The position numbers and the translations under genes are program-made. A stretch of 64,000 bases of DNA from Singulisphaera acidiphila DSM 18658 (GTDB taxonomy: Bacteria > Planctomycetota > Planctomycetia > Isosphaerales > Isosphaeraceae). The notes below the pieces were generated by a model that saw nothing but the letters and a program-made list of their open reading frames with translations, was not told the origin of the DNA and ran no database searches. The stretch is from assembly GCF_000242455.2 (NCBI RefSeq), contig NC_019892.1, forward strand, positions 6,706,744-6,770,743. Reading direction: 5' to 3'. This document shows positions 9,327-17,869 of the stretch, piece by piece; positions within the stretch are counted from its first letter, which is position 1; every line of letters begins with the position of its first letter.

Positions 9327-10534
9327 CCCTTTTGAGCCGACGACTCGTTCCTTACTTGGCGATTGCCTTGCTTGCGGCCGCGCCGGACGATCCGAGTCCG
9401 GCACGGTCAGCGAGCTTTGTCATCCGCTGGCAGGCCGGCGAGGGGGCGACCTCGTCGGCCATCGAGGTGGAGGGGATCGCCCCGACCGACCTGGCCGCTC
9501 TTGCGGCCTTGAGCCAGGTGAAACCAACCACGTTCTCATGGTCGCAGGTCTTCACCGTCACGGTCGCCCCGGAAGGCCAGGGTGGGGCGGAGGATCGGCC
9601 TTCGATCTTGGGGACGTACCGGGTCGTGGGCCCTCGTTTGCGGTTCGAGCCCCGGTTTCCACTCGAACCCGGGCTCAGGCACCGTGCTGTGTTTCGACCT
9701 TCCCAGCTTCCTCTGGAGCCGTATCAGGATCTGAAGGACGTGGTGACGGAATTCAAGCGGCCTCTGCCGCCTCCACCGTCTCCAGCGTTCGTCGTCCGAG
9801 TTGACCCAACGGGCAATCACTTGCCTGAGAATTTGCTCAAGTTTTATCTCCACTTCTCCGCGCCGATGAGCCGGGGCGAAGCCTACTCGCGCGTCACCCT
9901 GCTCAACGAGCAAGGTCGGAAGCTCGCTGTTCCCTTCTTGGAAGTGGGCGAGGAGCTTTGGGATCCGACCGGGACCCGACTGACCCTTTTGCTCGATCCC
10001 GGGCGGATCAAGCGAGGGCTCAAACCGCGTGAGGATCTGGGGCCGATTCTTGAGGCCGGTCAAGCGTACACGCTGGTCGTCGATCGGAACTGGCCCGACG
10101 CGACGGGCCATCCGTTGCGGGAGGCGTTTCGAAAGACCTTCAAGACCGGTCCCGCTGATGAGACGCAGCCCGATCCTCAGAAATGGATTGTCAAGGCGCC
10201 GGCCGCTCGGACTTCCGACCCGTTGGTGCTGGAATTTCCGGAGCCGCTCGATCGTGCGATGTTGAACCGGACCCTGTCCGTGCTCGACTCCGAGAAGCAG
10301 GAGGTGCCGGGTCGGGTCGACGTGAATGACGCGGCGACTCGCTGGAGCTTCCGCCCGGATCAGCCGTGGCCTGCCGGCCGATTCCAGATCAGCGTTGACA
10401 CCACCTTGGAAGACCTTGCGGGCAACAGCATCGCTCGTCCGTTTGAGGTGGATGTTCAGAATCCGATCACACGTCGCATCGAGTCGGGGACTGCTTTGGT
10501 TCCCGTGGAGATCGGTGCTCAGCCTTCCCCTTGA
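9323..10534 (+). CDS. Secreted protein with Ig-like (SbsA/Big_5 type) domains
   Basis: A protein of 403 residues whose ATG overlaps the previous stop (ATGA at 9323-9326). The amino end is a signal peptide. At least two domains of the bacterial Ig-like class can be seen: one begins near VDPTGNHLPENLLKFYLHFSAPM, the other near PLVLEFPEPLDRAMLNRTL. Both end with TLEDLAGN-like or DATGHPL-like phrases (LAGNSIARPFEV), the classical ending of SbsA-type Ig domains. A proline-rich linker sits between the first region and the first Ig domain. It is probably a structural or adhesive partner of the propeller-like protein upstream. Confidence 0.7.
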   Translation: MTLLSRRLVPYLAIALLAAAPDDPSPARSASFVIRWQAGEGATSSAIEVEGIAPTDLAALAALSQVKPTTFSWSQVFTVTVAPEGQGGAEDRPSILGTYRVVGPRLRFEPRFPLEPGLRHRAVFRPSQLPLEPYQDLKDVVTEFKRPLPPPPSPAFVVRVDPTGNHLPENLLKFYLHFSAPMSRGEAYSRVTLLNEQGRKLAVPFLEVGEELWDPTGTRLTLLLDPGRIKRGLKPREDLGPILEAGQAYTLVVDRNWPDATGHPLREAFRKTFKTGPADETQPDPQKWIVKAPAARTSDPLVLEFPEPLDRAMLNRTLSVLDSEKQEVPGRVDVNDAATRWSFRPDQPWPAGRFQISVDTTLEDLAGNSIARPFEVDVQNPITRRIESGTALVPVEIGAQPSP

Positions 10535-10551
10535 GCGGAGCGTAGAGGAGG

Positions 10552-10600
10552 GACGCAAAACATCGGTCCTGCCGTTTCTTATGGATCGCCGATTTGCGTC
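10552..10600. terminator. Imperfect hairpin between convergent genes
   Basis: GACGCAAA plus TCGG (10552-10566) pairs with CCGA plus TTTGCGTC (10589-10600), with a three-base bulge on the left arm. It sits in the 79-bp gap between the Ig-like gene and the mobA stop and may serve both. Confidence 0.4.
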
Positions 10601-10613
10601 TTGCTGCCCATTC

Positions 10614-11234
10614 TTAAGGGAGGGGAGCAGGAAAGCCGGCGTCGCTCAGCGCTTTTACGTAGGCCTCCGGGGTATTCAGATTGCGCAGTGATGCGAGCTC
10701 GGGGTCGACGCGGCGAAGCTCGTTCTCCACGACAACGTGAGTTCGCAGCGTGCCCATGAGGTCGAGCAGACGGAGTCGATCCTGTCGCAAGAGGTTTTCG
10801 ATGGCGGGCAGGGTGGTCGCTCGTCGGTAGACGGCGGACAAGGGGTGATGAAAGCCGTCGGCAAATGGAATCGCCAGGTCGTTCGCTCCGAGCCACTCGT
10901 AGAGACCTCTGATCCAGGCGGGACGGAGGAATGGCGCGTCGGTCGCCGTGGCAAAAACGACCTCGACGGAAGCAGGGAGAGCGGCCAAGCCGGCCGCGAG
11001 TCCTTGAAGCGGGCCGCGACCCGCGACCGGGTCACGAACAATCCGGACGGAGTCGGGCAAGGGGGGGCACTCTTGCCCGGGTGCGGCGACGACCACGATA
11101 GCATCGGTATCGACCACTTCGCCCACAATCCGGATGACACGTTGAAGCAGACACTCAGGGCCAAACGCGAGCCAGGCCTTCGATTGCCCCATCCGACGAC
11201 TCTCTCCTCCGCACAGGACGACAGCGCCTTGCAT
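10614..11234 (-). CDS. mobA: Molybdenum cofactor guanylyltransferase MobA
   Basis: A protein of 206 residues from ATG 11234 (a GTG at 11267 would add eleven residues and has no better ribosome site). The nucleotide-binding loop is LCGGESRRMGQSKAWLAFG, the hallmark of MobA/GlmU-type nucleotidyltransferases, followed by DPVAGRGPLQGLAAGL and ATATDAPFLRP, where the Asp binds metal. It attaches GMP to molybdopterin to form the guanine dinucleotide cofactor. It follows moeA by 45 bp on the same strand, so the two form an operon for late molybdenum cofactor steps. Confidence 0.93.
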   Translation of the reverse strand: MQGAVVLCGGESRRMGQSKAWLAFGPECLLQRVIRIVGEVVDTDAIVVVAAPGQECPPLPDSVRIVRDPVAGRGPLQGLAAGLAALPASVEVVFATATDAPFLRPAWIRGLYEWLGANDLAIPFADGFHHPLSAVYRRATTLPAIENLLRQDRLRLLDLMGTLRTHVVVENELRRVDPELASLRNLNTPEAYVKALSDAGFPAPLP

Positions 11235-11279
11235 AGGGTTGTCTCGATGGAATGAATTTGGCTGCACTTAAGTCGGTCT

Positions 11280-12560
11280 CTAGCCCGACGGGGGGAACAA
11301 GTCGTAGAGCCAGACGGTGACGAGGGCGTTCGCGGGATAACCGTCCAATTCGGATGGCACGACCACGAAACCGTCCGCGCGGGTGGTGCTCGAAAGGATT
11401 GAAGCGCCGCTGGTCGCCAAGGGTTCCACTTGCCCCTGCTCGACCTTCACTCGGGCGTAGTCGACCCGGCCGGCGATTGAGACAAGGGGGCGCGAGAGGG
11501 GCAGCGACATCGGTCGGTAGGGCCAGTTTCGCGGTCGTCCCCCCTGGAGCCGGACGATCGGGCCGGCGAAAAAGTCATAGGCGCAGAGGCAACTGACGGG
11601 ATTGCCGGGCAAGAGCACGACGGCCGTTCGGCCGATGAAGCCGAGGCCCGCAGGTCCGGCGGGGCGGAGGGCGACGCCGTGGATGACTAACTCCCCAAGT
11701 TCCGCGACGATTCCCGGGATGTGGTCCTCGGGGCCAGTCGAGGTTCCTCCCGAGATGAGCACGACGTCGGCCCACCTGGCGGCTTCGGCAATCTCGGCCC
11801 GAATCCGGTCGCGGTCATCGGGCAAGGGGCCGACGATGCGGGGAACGCCGCCATCCCGGACGATCAGCGCCTCGAGCATTCCTGAATTCATATCGGCGAT
11901 TTGATACGCGGAGGGCAGGTGGCCGGCGGTGATCAGTTCGTCCCCCGTACTGATGACCGCAACCCGGGACTGCCGAACGACAGCGACGGTGCCGGCTCCC
12001 ACCGCGCTCAGGACGCCCAGGTCTTGAGGGCGAAGGACACGGCCCGCCGAGAGCACCACGGTCTCTGCCTCGATATCTTCGCCGATCCTGCCCACATGCC
12101 GGCCGACAGCCGTGGCCTCGAGCACCCGGACCATCGGCCCTTCGCGTTGCGTCGACTCGACTCTCACAACGGTATCCGCCCCCCTCGGCAGAGCGGAACC
12201 GGTTGTGATCTGGATGGTCTCCCCCGGACCGACTGTGAGGTTGCAGAGGTGCCCGGGGCGGGCCTCCCCGATGCAGTGAAAGAGGGCCGGGGTTCGAACG
12301 GTGGCGTCCTTGGTTTCGTGGCCCTGGAGTGCGTATCCGTCCATCGCCGCGCGATCGAAGGCAGGGACGGGGGCCCCAGCCCGAATCTCCTCGCCCAGCA
12401 CTCGACCCGCCGTATTGCGGAGGGCGACCGGTTCGACGTCGAGTCGTTCGATTCTTCGGGAAATGAGCGCAAGGACATCCTCGACCTGGGTCCTGTCTCG
12501 AAACCCTTGCATCCTTGGATCGTGACGCGTCTCGCGCGTGAAAGTTTCAGGCACACCCAT
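11280..12560 (-). CDS. moeA: Molybdopterin molybdenumtransferase MoeA
   Basis: A protein of 426 residues, close to the usual 400-420. I chose ATG 12560 because the conserved domain starts about 20 residues later; the open frame extends to 12935 but that extension looks non-coding. Visible motifs: PAFDRAAMDGYAL, TTGSALPRGADTVV, ISTGDEL, ISGGTSTGPEDHIP and LLPGNPVSC, in the usual order. The carboxyl end shows the MoeA domain IV (ARVKVEQ, PSELDGYPANALVTVWLYD). It inserts molybdate into adenylylated molybdopterin in the cytoplasm. It is divergent from a sigma factor gene and upstream of mobA. Confidence 0.94.
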   Translation of the reverse strand: MGVPETFTRETRHDPRMQGFRDRTQVEDVLALISRRIERLDVEPVALRNTAGRVLGEEIRAGAPVPAFDRAAMDGYALQGHETKDATVRTPALFHCIGEARPGHLCNLTVGPGETIQITTGSALPRGADTVVRVESTQREGPMVRVLEATAVGRHVGRIGEDIEAETVVLSAGRVLRPQDLGVLSAVGAGTVAVVRQSRVAVISTGDELITAGHLPSAYQIADMNSGMLEALIVRDGGVPRIVGPLPDDRDRIRAEIAEAARWADVVLISGGTSTGPEDHIPGIVAELGELVIHGVALRPAGPAGLGFIGRTAVVLLPGNPVSCLCAYDFFAGPIVRLQGGRPRNWPYRPMSLPLSRPLVSIAGRVDYARVKVEQGQVEPLATSGASILSSTTRADGFVVVPSELDGYPANALVTVWLYDLFPPSG

Positions 12561-12786
12561 GTCGTCTCGCTCAAACAAACGAGGGTCGCGGGGTCGCTCC
12601 GCGACGCTTCTCTTCCTAAGTGTAACCCCCGGCTGGTCGACGCAGAAAGGGCTGCTCCGTCGCAAGTGGGATCGGTGGATCGCTCTGACGGAGTCACTCA
12701 CTCTCCGTTCAATGTTGGTTGAAACGGAGTTGGTTTCGCGGAATGATTCCTTTCCCGAGAAAAAGTCGTAACCAGCGGCACGCCTC

Positions 12787-13788
12787 ATGCCACTTAGTCT
12801 GGAGACCGGCACGAGCAGGGAGATGGATATGCCGAGTGGACGCGTCGAGGCGAGTGTGACACACCCGGAAATGACGTCAGTCATGGAAACGGTTGGTGCG
12901 TTGCCCGATGAGGAACTCATCGAGCGATTCCTCAACTCCGGGCGGGTCGAGGCGGAGTCTGCGTTTCGGATTATCGTGACTCGTCATGGACCGATGGTCC
13001 TTGGCGTTTGCCGGCATGTCTTGAATCAGCATCAAGATGCCGAGGACGCCTTTCAGGCGAGCTTTATTGCTCTGGCCCGGAAAGCCGGATCGATCAAGGA
13101 CCGAAGGGTCCTCGCGCGCTGGCTGTACGAGGTGGCGTATCGCATTGCCGTGAGAGCCAAAACCAGCGCGGTTCGTAAACGGATTCGAGAAAGGCAGGGC
13201 GCGGAGATGTCGGTGACGGCTGCCCACAACGAAGCCGGCTGGAACGAACTCCGCCCGGTGCTCCATGAGGAATTGAGCCGCCTACCCGATAAGTATCGTA
13301 CCCCCGTCGTCCTTTGCTACCTGGAAGGCAAGACGAACGAGGAGGCGGCCGACCTGCTCCAGTGGCCGGTGGGGACGGTCAAGGGGCGATTGTCGCGCGC
13401 CCGCGAGTTACTCCGCTCTCGGCTCGCCAAACGGGGGTTGGCCCTCTCCGCAGCGTTTCTGGTGACCTCCTTTTCCCAGAACGCCGTCTTTGCCGAGGTT
13501 GTTCCCGCACGCCTGATCGATTCCACGGTCGACACGGCGATCAGGCAGGTACGCTTGGAACCTGCATTCAACCCGCTCGGAATCCATTCTTCGCGGGCCC
13601 ACGCTTTCGGGTCGCAGATCGCCGTGATCGCGACTCTGGTGATCTTGGCCGCCGCGACTCTGGTCGGTGCCTCGAGTTGGTTTCCTCGACTTTTCCCGAG
13701 CGCACCGGAGCCGATTTCCTCGGTGCCGGGGGCCGACGTCTCTCCTCTCCCGGGCACTTGTGGCACCAGCCCGACACCTGAGCAATAA
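12787..13788 (+). CDS. ECF-type sigma-70 factor with a membrane-anchored tail
   Basis: Up to 333 residues. The start is uncertain: ATG 12787 has no ribosome site and internal ATGs at 12823, 12829 or 12871 are possible. Region 2 is at about residues 52-110 (HGPMVLGVCRHVL, DAEDAFQASFIALARKAGSI). Region 4 is at about 155-215 (LSRLPDKYRTPVVLCYLEGKTNEEAADLLQWPVGTVKGRLSRA). After region 4 comes a linker and a membrane segment (about 280-300, QIAVIATLVILAAATLVGA), then a short P/S-rich end. Planctomycetes have ECF groups with such carboxyl extensions in place of a separate anti-sigma factor (family knowledge). No anti-sigma gene is next to it. Confidence 0.87.
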   Translation: MPLSLETGTSREMDMPSGRVEASVTHPEMTSVMETVGALPDEELIERFLNSGRVEAESAFRIIVTRHGPMVLGVCRHVLNQHQDAEDAFQASFIALARKAGSIKDRRVLARWLYEVAYRIAVRAKTSAVRKRIRERQGAEMSVTAAHNEAGWNELRPVLHEELSRLPDKYRTPVVLCYLEGKTNEEAADLLQWPVGTVKGRLSRARELLRSRLAKRGLALSAAFLVTSFSQNAVFAEVVPARLIDSTVDTAIRQVRLEPAFNPLGIHSSRAHAFGSQIAVIATLVILAAATLVGASSWFPRLFPSAPEPISSVPGADVSPLPGTCGTSPTPEQ

Positions 13789-13874
13789 GGCGACAAGGGT
13801 GGGCTGTGACCATTCTCTTGGCAAAATGCTTGTGTTTTTGTTTTTAAGGAAATGCTTTGTGTCGAGCCGAGGGA

Positions 13875-15983
13875 TCACTTTGACGCCGGACTCTCTTTCG
13901 GGGGGATGGTCAAGAAGATCGGGGCGCTCGAGTAAGCCGTTTTGACGACAAAGTTGATTGAGACGTGTCCCATGATCGCGATGGGGGTCTTGTCGCAGGG
14001 GGCAGCATCGGGTTTGGCTTCGAGGATGATCTTGCCCTGCGTCTCGGCCGGTCCAAGCAGCGTTTTGCTCCCCGTCTCCTTGATGCTGACGCCGGGCGGA
14101 AGAGGGTTGGCGAAGGTGCCGCCCAAGTGCTGGAGGAGGATCGCCAGGTTGACCCCCTTGTCATAGCCGTTGTGGCGGGTGACGGTGACGTCGATCGTGG
14201 CGGTTTTGCCGGGGGCGAGTGTGATGGCGGCGGGGGTGGCTTCGACGGTGATGTCGGACTCAGCGGTCACGGCCAGGGCGATCGTCTGGACGGGGTAGAG
14301 ACCGCGTCCGCCTCCGGGGAGATAGATCTCTTGCTTGGGCTCCGCGATTTCGATGAGCGGTTTGCCGTCGATTTCGGCCTGCCCTGAGATCCGCAAGAGG
14401 GCGGCGGCCGGCTGAGCGTCGGGGGCGGCGGAAACTACGCTGACCCCTTGAGTCATGTTGGCGGGGATTGTCAGTGGGCTCGCCGTGACCCCTTGGGGAA
14501 GACCTTCCCAAGCGATGGTCACGGGACCGCTGAAACCGGCGCGGCGGGTGACCTGGACGAACAAGGGGACCCGCGCACCCGGGCCCAGGTTGAGCTTGTC
14601 CGGGTCGCAGCTCAAAGAAAAACCAGGTTTCGCCGCCTCGGCCAGCAAGACGTAGCCGAACTCAACGCCCCCCCGACTGTGCAGGTCCAAGACTTGCACC
14701 GCATAGCTGCCGTCGGCCGGCGCGGTCCAATCGAGCCGGGGATCCTTGCTGCCGGGCGAGTCGTCCGCCTCAGCCTGTGTGGCATTTTTGAGGTCGACGA
14801 TCCGGAGCACCGGGTCAGTCGCGGCTCCTGAGCGACGGGCGACAACCTCGAAGGCGTAGAACTGTCCCTTCTTCGCCTCGAATCGATAGGTGTCGATGTC
14901 ATTGGGTTCGAGGAGACGTCCACTGAGCGCGACCGGTAGGCTGACCACTTGCCCCTTCTCGATGTCGGCGGGTGCATCCCCCTCTTCAAGGGCCAAGGGG
15001 AGCGGGGTTGAGAGGAGGGGGACGGGCAAGGTGGTTCCCCGTTCCGTGGGCAAGGCCATCAAATGAACCCCTGATTTCAGGTTGGCCGGCACCTCGAGCG
15101 GCAGCGTCTTCTTCGACTCGTCCAGGTTGACTCCGTGGGCTTCGAACTCGGCCTTTGTGCCGGGGTTGACCGCCATCGGAAAGATTGCGGTTGCAACCGG
15201 GCGGCTGGTCGCGTGAAGCACGTAGGTCCAGTTGGCGTTGCCCGTGTAGGTTGTATCGCGAATCTGGAGGTGATAGGTGTCCGCTTCCTTGAACTCGTAG
15301 GAGAGCAACGGGTCGGCGAAGTCATGATTGTCGTCGACCGCGAGCTCACGTCCCTGGGCGTCGTGGATCGCGAGAATCGGGTCGAAGTGGGTCTGGAGGT
15401 CGTGGATCTTGTTTTCGAGCCGGTTGGCCCAGACGCTGAACGTCAGCCTTTGGCCGGCGGTCGCCGTGAACGAATACCAGTCCACATCCTCGGTTTTCCC
15501 GATGAGACCGCTGACGACGGCGGGAAGTTCAAGGACTTGTCCCGTTTCGGGACGGTCGTTGGCGGCGTCGTCAGCCTCGGAGACGACGCGGTCGTCGACG
15601 ACGACGATCAAGCCGACCGAGGAAATACCTTGCGGCGTGGCGACCCGGATCTCGCGCGGGCCGAGTGGGGCATCAGGCGCGACGGTCAAGGTCGCCTTGA
15701 CCGTGCCCGACTCCCGTCTCCCTCCTCGCTTCGCTGATTTCGAGTCGCCCGCGCGTGGTGTGGCCGCGTCGAGCACCTTTCCCGACAGGCCGGGCTCCTC
15801 GCAGAGCAGTTGCCAGGCCCCGTCGAACCGGCCCCCACCGGCGATCGTGATCTCCACGGTCTCGCCCCTCCGCGCGGCGGTGGGGGTGACCCGAGTCAGC
15901 ATCGGATACGACGTCTGAGCCCGGGCGAACTCGGGTGCCATGACCAGGGCGAGGGCGGTGAGGATCCAATGGGGGCGAGGCAT
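13875..15983 (-). CDS. Secreted PPC-domain protein of the PSCyt operon
   Basis: A protein of 702 residues from ATG 15983 (GGAG eight bases upstream). A signal peptide ends near PEFARA-QT. Two bacterial pre-peptidase carboxyl-terminal (PPC) domains are visible: the first around VSGLIGKTEDVDWYSFTATAGQRLTFSV (written here as separate parts VSGLIGKTEDVDWYSF and TATAGQRLTFSV), the second around LSGRLLEPNDIDTYRF and EAKKGQFYAFEV. An Ig-like first domain (TPTAARRGETVEITIAG) precedes them and further beta domains follow. PPC domains are non-catalytic beta sandwiches on exported proteins. It is the last gene of the leftward three-gene operon with the WD40/PSCyt1 and DUF1549/DUF1553 genes, so it probably belongs to the same surface complex. 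Confidence 0.85.
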   Translation of the reverse strand: MPRPHWILTALALVMAPEFARAQTSYPMLTRVTPTAARRGETVEITIAGGGRFDGAWQLLCEEPGLSGKVLDAATPRAGDSKSAKRGGRRESGTVKATLTVAPDAPLGPREIRVATPQGISSVGLIVVVDDRVVSEADDAANDRPETGQVLELPAVVSGLIGKTEDVDWYSFTATAGQRLTFSVWANRLENKIHDLQTHFDPILAIHDAQGRELAVDDNHDFADPLLSYEFKEADTYHLQIRDTTYTGNANWTYVLHATSRPVATAIFPMAVNPGTKAEFEAHGVNLDESKKTLPLEVPANLKSGVHLMALPTERGTTLPVPLLSTPLPLALEEGDAPADIEKGQVVSLPVALSGRLLEPNDIDTYRFEAKKGQFYAFEVVARRSGAATDPVLRIVDLKNATQAEADDSPGSKDPRLDWTAPADGSYAVQVLDLHSRGGVEFGYVLLAEAAKPGFSLSCDPDKLNLGPGARVPLFVQVTRRAGFSGPVTIAWEGLPQGVTASPLTIPANMTQGVSVVSAAPDAQPAAALLRISGQAEIDGKPLIEIAEPKQEIYLPGGGRGLYPVQTIALAVTAESDITVEATPAAITLAPGKTATIDVTVTRHNGYDKGVNLAILLQHLGGTFANPLPPGVSIKETGSKTLLGPAETQGKIILEAKPDAAPCDKTPIAIMGHVSINFVVKTAYSSAPIFLTIPPKESPASK

Positions 15984-16047
15984 CGAAGGACTCCAGAAAG
16001 TCGAAAGGAGCAGAGTCTGCCTGGTTCGTTGCTCCGCGAGGCCCATC

Positions 16048-17814
16048 TCATTGAGGCTTCGGGCGAGGGAAGGTGGGCTCGGCGACCGGTTTGCCCTGGA
16101 GCTGGTGGGCAACCTCGTCTTCCCGGCCGAAGACGGACCAAGGGATCGTCCCATCGACGTCGGTCCCCCCGATTTGCCAACGAACCAGCTCGTGCAACTC
16201 CGGCGAGGCGTGCAAGTATCCGTTGGGGGTGAGGACGAGCCAGTCGGCGGTGGGTGGGCTGGGCGAAGGGGGTTGCAGCAGAGTGGCTCGGAGCTTGCCT
16301 GTGTCGGCATCCCAGACCCGGACGACCCCGTCCCAGCCACCGCCGGCGGCGAGGCTGGCGTCGTCGGAGAGGGCCACGGCGTATTGCCATTCGGATGGCC
16401 CCGGCAACTTTCGCTCGAATGTTCCCGAGGCTCCATCCCAGAGTCGGACTGTTGAGTCACCCCCGGCCGAGATCAACCGCTTGCCGTTACCGCTGAAGGC
16501 GAGCTGATGGACCGGACCCCCGTGTCCACCGACCCGGTTGGCCGGCTTCTCGTCGTCGAGTCCCCACCACCGTAGTTGAGGCTCGAGGCCGGAACTGACG
16601 AACTTGGCTCCCCTCGGTTGGACCGCCAGGGCCATGACATCCTCGTTGTGGTTGCTATACGTCCGCTTCTCCTTCAGCGTTTTCGTGTCGATGAGCTTGA
16701 TCGTCCGGTCTTTGCTCACGCTCAAGAGCGAGTGGCCGTCGGGTGTATAGGCCACGTCATAGACGAAGTCGGAATGCCCTGTGAAGACGCCGTCAGGCTT
16801 TCCGGTGGCCAGATTCCAGAGCCGGACCGACTGATCGAACGACGCCGAGGCGAGTTGACCGCCGTCGGGGCGGAAGGCGAGACCGAAGACGACATCCGCG
16901 TGGCCGACGAAGTCGTGGATCAAGGTGCCGTCGGGGACGGAGTAGACCTGAACCGAACCCGTCCGCGCAGGGAGGCCGGCCCCCACGGCGAGTCGCTTGC
17001 CGTCCCGGCTGAAAAGAAGGGCATGCACCGGGCCGGGAACGTCGTTCAGGACGAGTGCGGGGCGGGCGTCGACCAGGTCCCAGATCAGAACCTCACCGTG
17101 TGTCCCTACGGCGAGCTGTCTCCCGTCACCTCGGAACGCCAGCGCTGAGATCGCCGGCAATGGGCCGACTTTAAGGGCGACTTGCATCGCTCCCCCCTTA
17201 CCGAACCCTTCGGTTTTGGGAGGGATCGTTCGCTCCACGCCAAGGACCAGGTCCAGCGACCGGACGATCCGCCGTGGTGGTCGCTTTGCGGTTGCCACTG
17301 CGTCGGCGACCTCGATACCCCGCGGCGCGCCCGCGTCGATCCAATGGCGGACCAGGTCGCGTTGCGCCATCGGTAGGGGCTTCTCGAGCAGTGGCATTCG
17401 GCTGTCTTCGTCGTCCTCGTTGAGTCGCTTGAGCAACTCGCTTTCGAGCGGCCGGCCCGGCACGATCACCTTCTGGTCCTTCGTGCCGGCCAGGACCGCC
17501 TCGAACGTGTCGAGCGCCAGCCCGCCGGAGATCTCCAGGTTGTTAAGCTTTTTCTGGTTGTGGCAGACCGTGCACCGTTTCGCGAAGAGCGGCTTGATAT
17601 CCCGTTCGTAGGTCGGCGTCTCGTCGCCCCAGACTGATGGTGTCAGTACGGCCAGCATTGCGATCAGCCCGAGCCCAACGCGAGCGGCGAGACTTTGCGG
17701 CTTCAGACGTCCACGCGCCGCCTCGTTCGTGGTGAACGCGATCGTAGGGTGGGCATGGCCCACCATCCCTGGTCTGCGAAGGTGGACCGCGCCCACCCTA
17801 CGAAAACGGCTCAT
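16048..17814 (-). CDS. Planctomycete cytochrome c (PSCyt1) plus WD40 repeat protein
   Basis: Up to 588 residues. A cytochrome-like domain with CTVCH (a CXXCH heme site) follows the phrase YERDIKPLFAKR at about residue 70, and the carboxyl end of the domain reads LVRHWIDAGAPRGI. Then at least seven WD40 repeats run from about residue 215 to 540 (for example GHADVVFGLAFRPDGGQLAS and GHSDFVYDVAYTPDGHSLLS). A signal-peptide-like segment lies at about residues 43-63. The start is odd: the only in-frame ATGs, 17814 and 17766, lie next to and inside a 60-bp palindromic repeat (17743-17802), giving an unusually long amino end before the signal segment. Partner of the DUF1549/DUF1553 protein upstream. 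Confidence 0.88.
   Translation of the reverse strand: MSRFRRVGAVHLRRPGMVGHAHPTIAFTTNEAARGRLKPQSLAARVGLGLIAMLAVLTPSVWGDETPTYERDIKPLFAKRCTVCHNQKKLNNLEISGGLALDTFEAVLAGTKDQKVIVPGRPLESELLKRLNEDDEDSRMPLLEKPLPMAQRDLVRHWIDAGAPRGIEVADAVATAKRPPRRIVRSLDLVLGVERTIPPKTEGFGKGGAMQVALKVGPLPAISALAFRGDGRQLAVGTHGEVLIWDLVDARPALVLNDVPGPVHALLFSRDGKRLAVGAGLPARTGSVQVYSVPDGTLIHDFVGHADVVFGLAFRPDGGQLASASFDQSVRLWNLATGKPDGVFTGHSDFVYDVAYTPDGHSLLSVSKDRTIKLIDTKTLKEKRTYSNHNEDVMALAVQPRGAKFVSSGLEPQLRWWGLDDEKPANRVGGHGGPVHQLAFSGNGKRLISAGGDSTVRLWDGASGTFERKLPGPSEWQYAVALSDDASLAAGGGWDGVVRVWDADTGKLRATLLQPPSPSPPTADWLVLTPNGYLHASPELHELVRWQIGGTDVDGTIPWSVFGREDEVAHQLQGKPVAEPTFPRPKPQ
17743..17802. repeat. 60-bp dispersed palindromic element, copy A
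   Basis: The ends CGTAGGGTGGGC and GCCCACCCTACG are perfect 12-bp inverted repeats. Inside the left end is a second hairpin, GGTGGGC-ATG-GCCCACC. A related 61-bp copy lies at 54107-54167. It resembles a REP- or MITE-like element, and sits across the 5' end of the WD40 gene. Confidence 0.8.
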
Positions 17815-17869
17815 TCCAGGTGTCTCATTGGTGAAAAGAGGAAGCTGTGCAAAAATTTGAAGAAGTCTG

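Noticed and set aside
8088..9404. A 438-residue minus-strand open frame
   Set aside because: It is antisense to the propeller-like gene, which has a strong ribosome site and signal peptide; the antisense sequence is rich in R and D with no motif.
9536..10558. A 340-residue minus-strand open frame
   Set aside because: It is antisense to the Ig-like gene, which is translationally coupled to its upstream partner and has recognisable domains.
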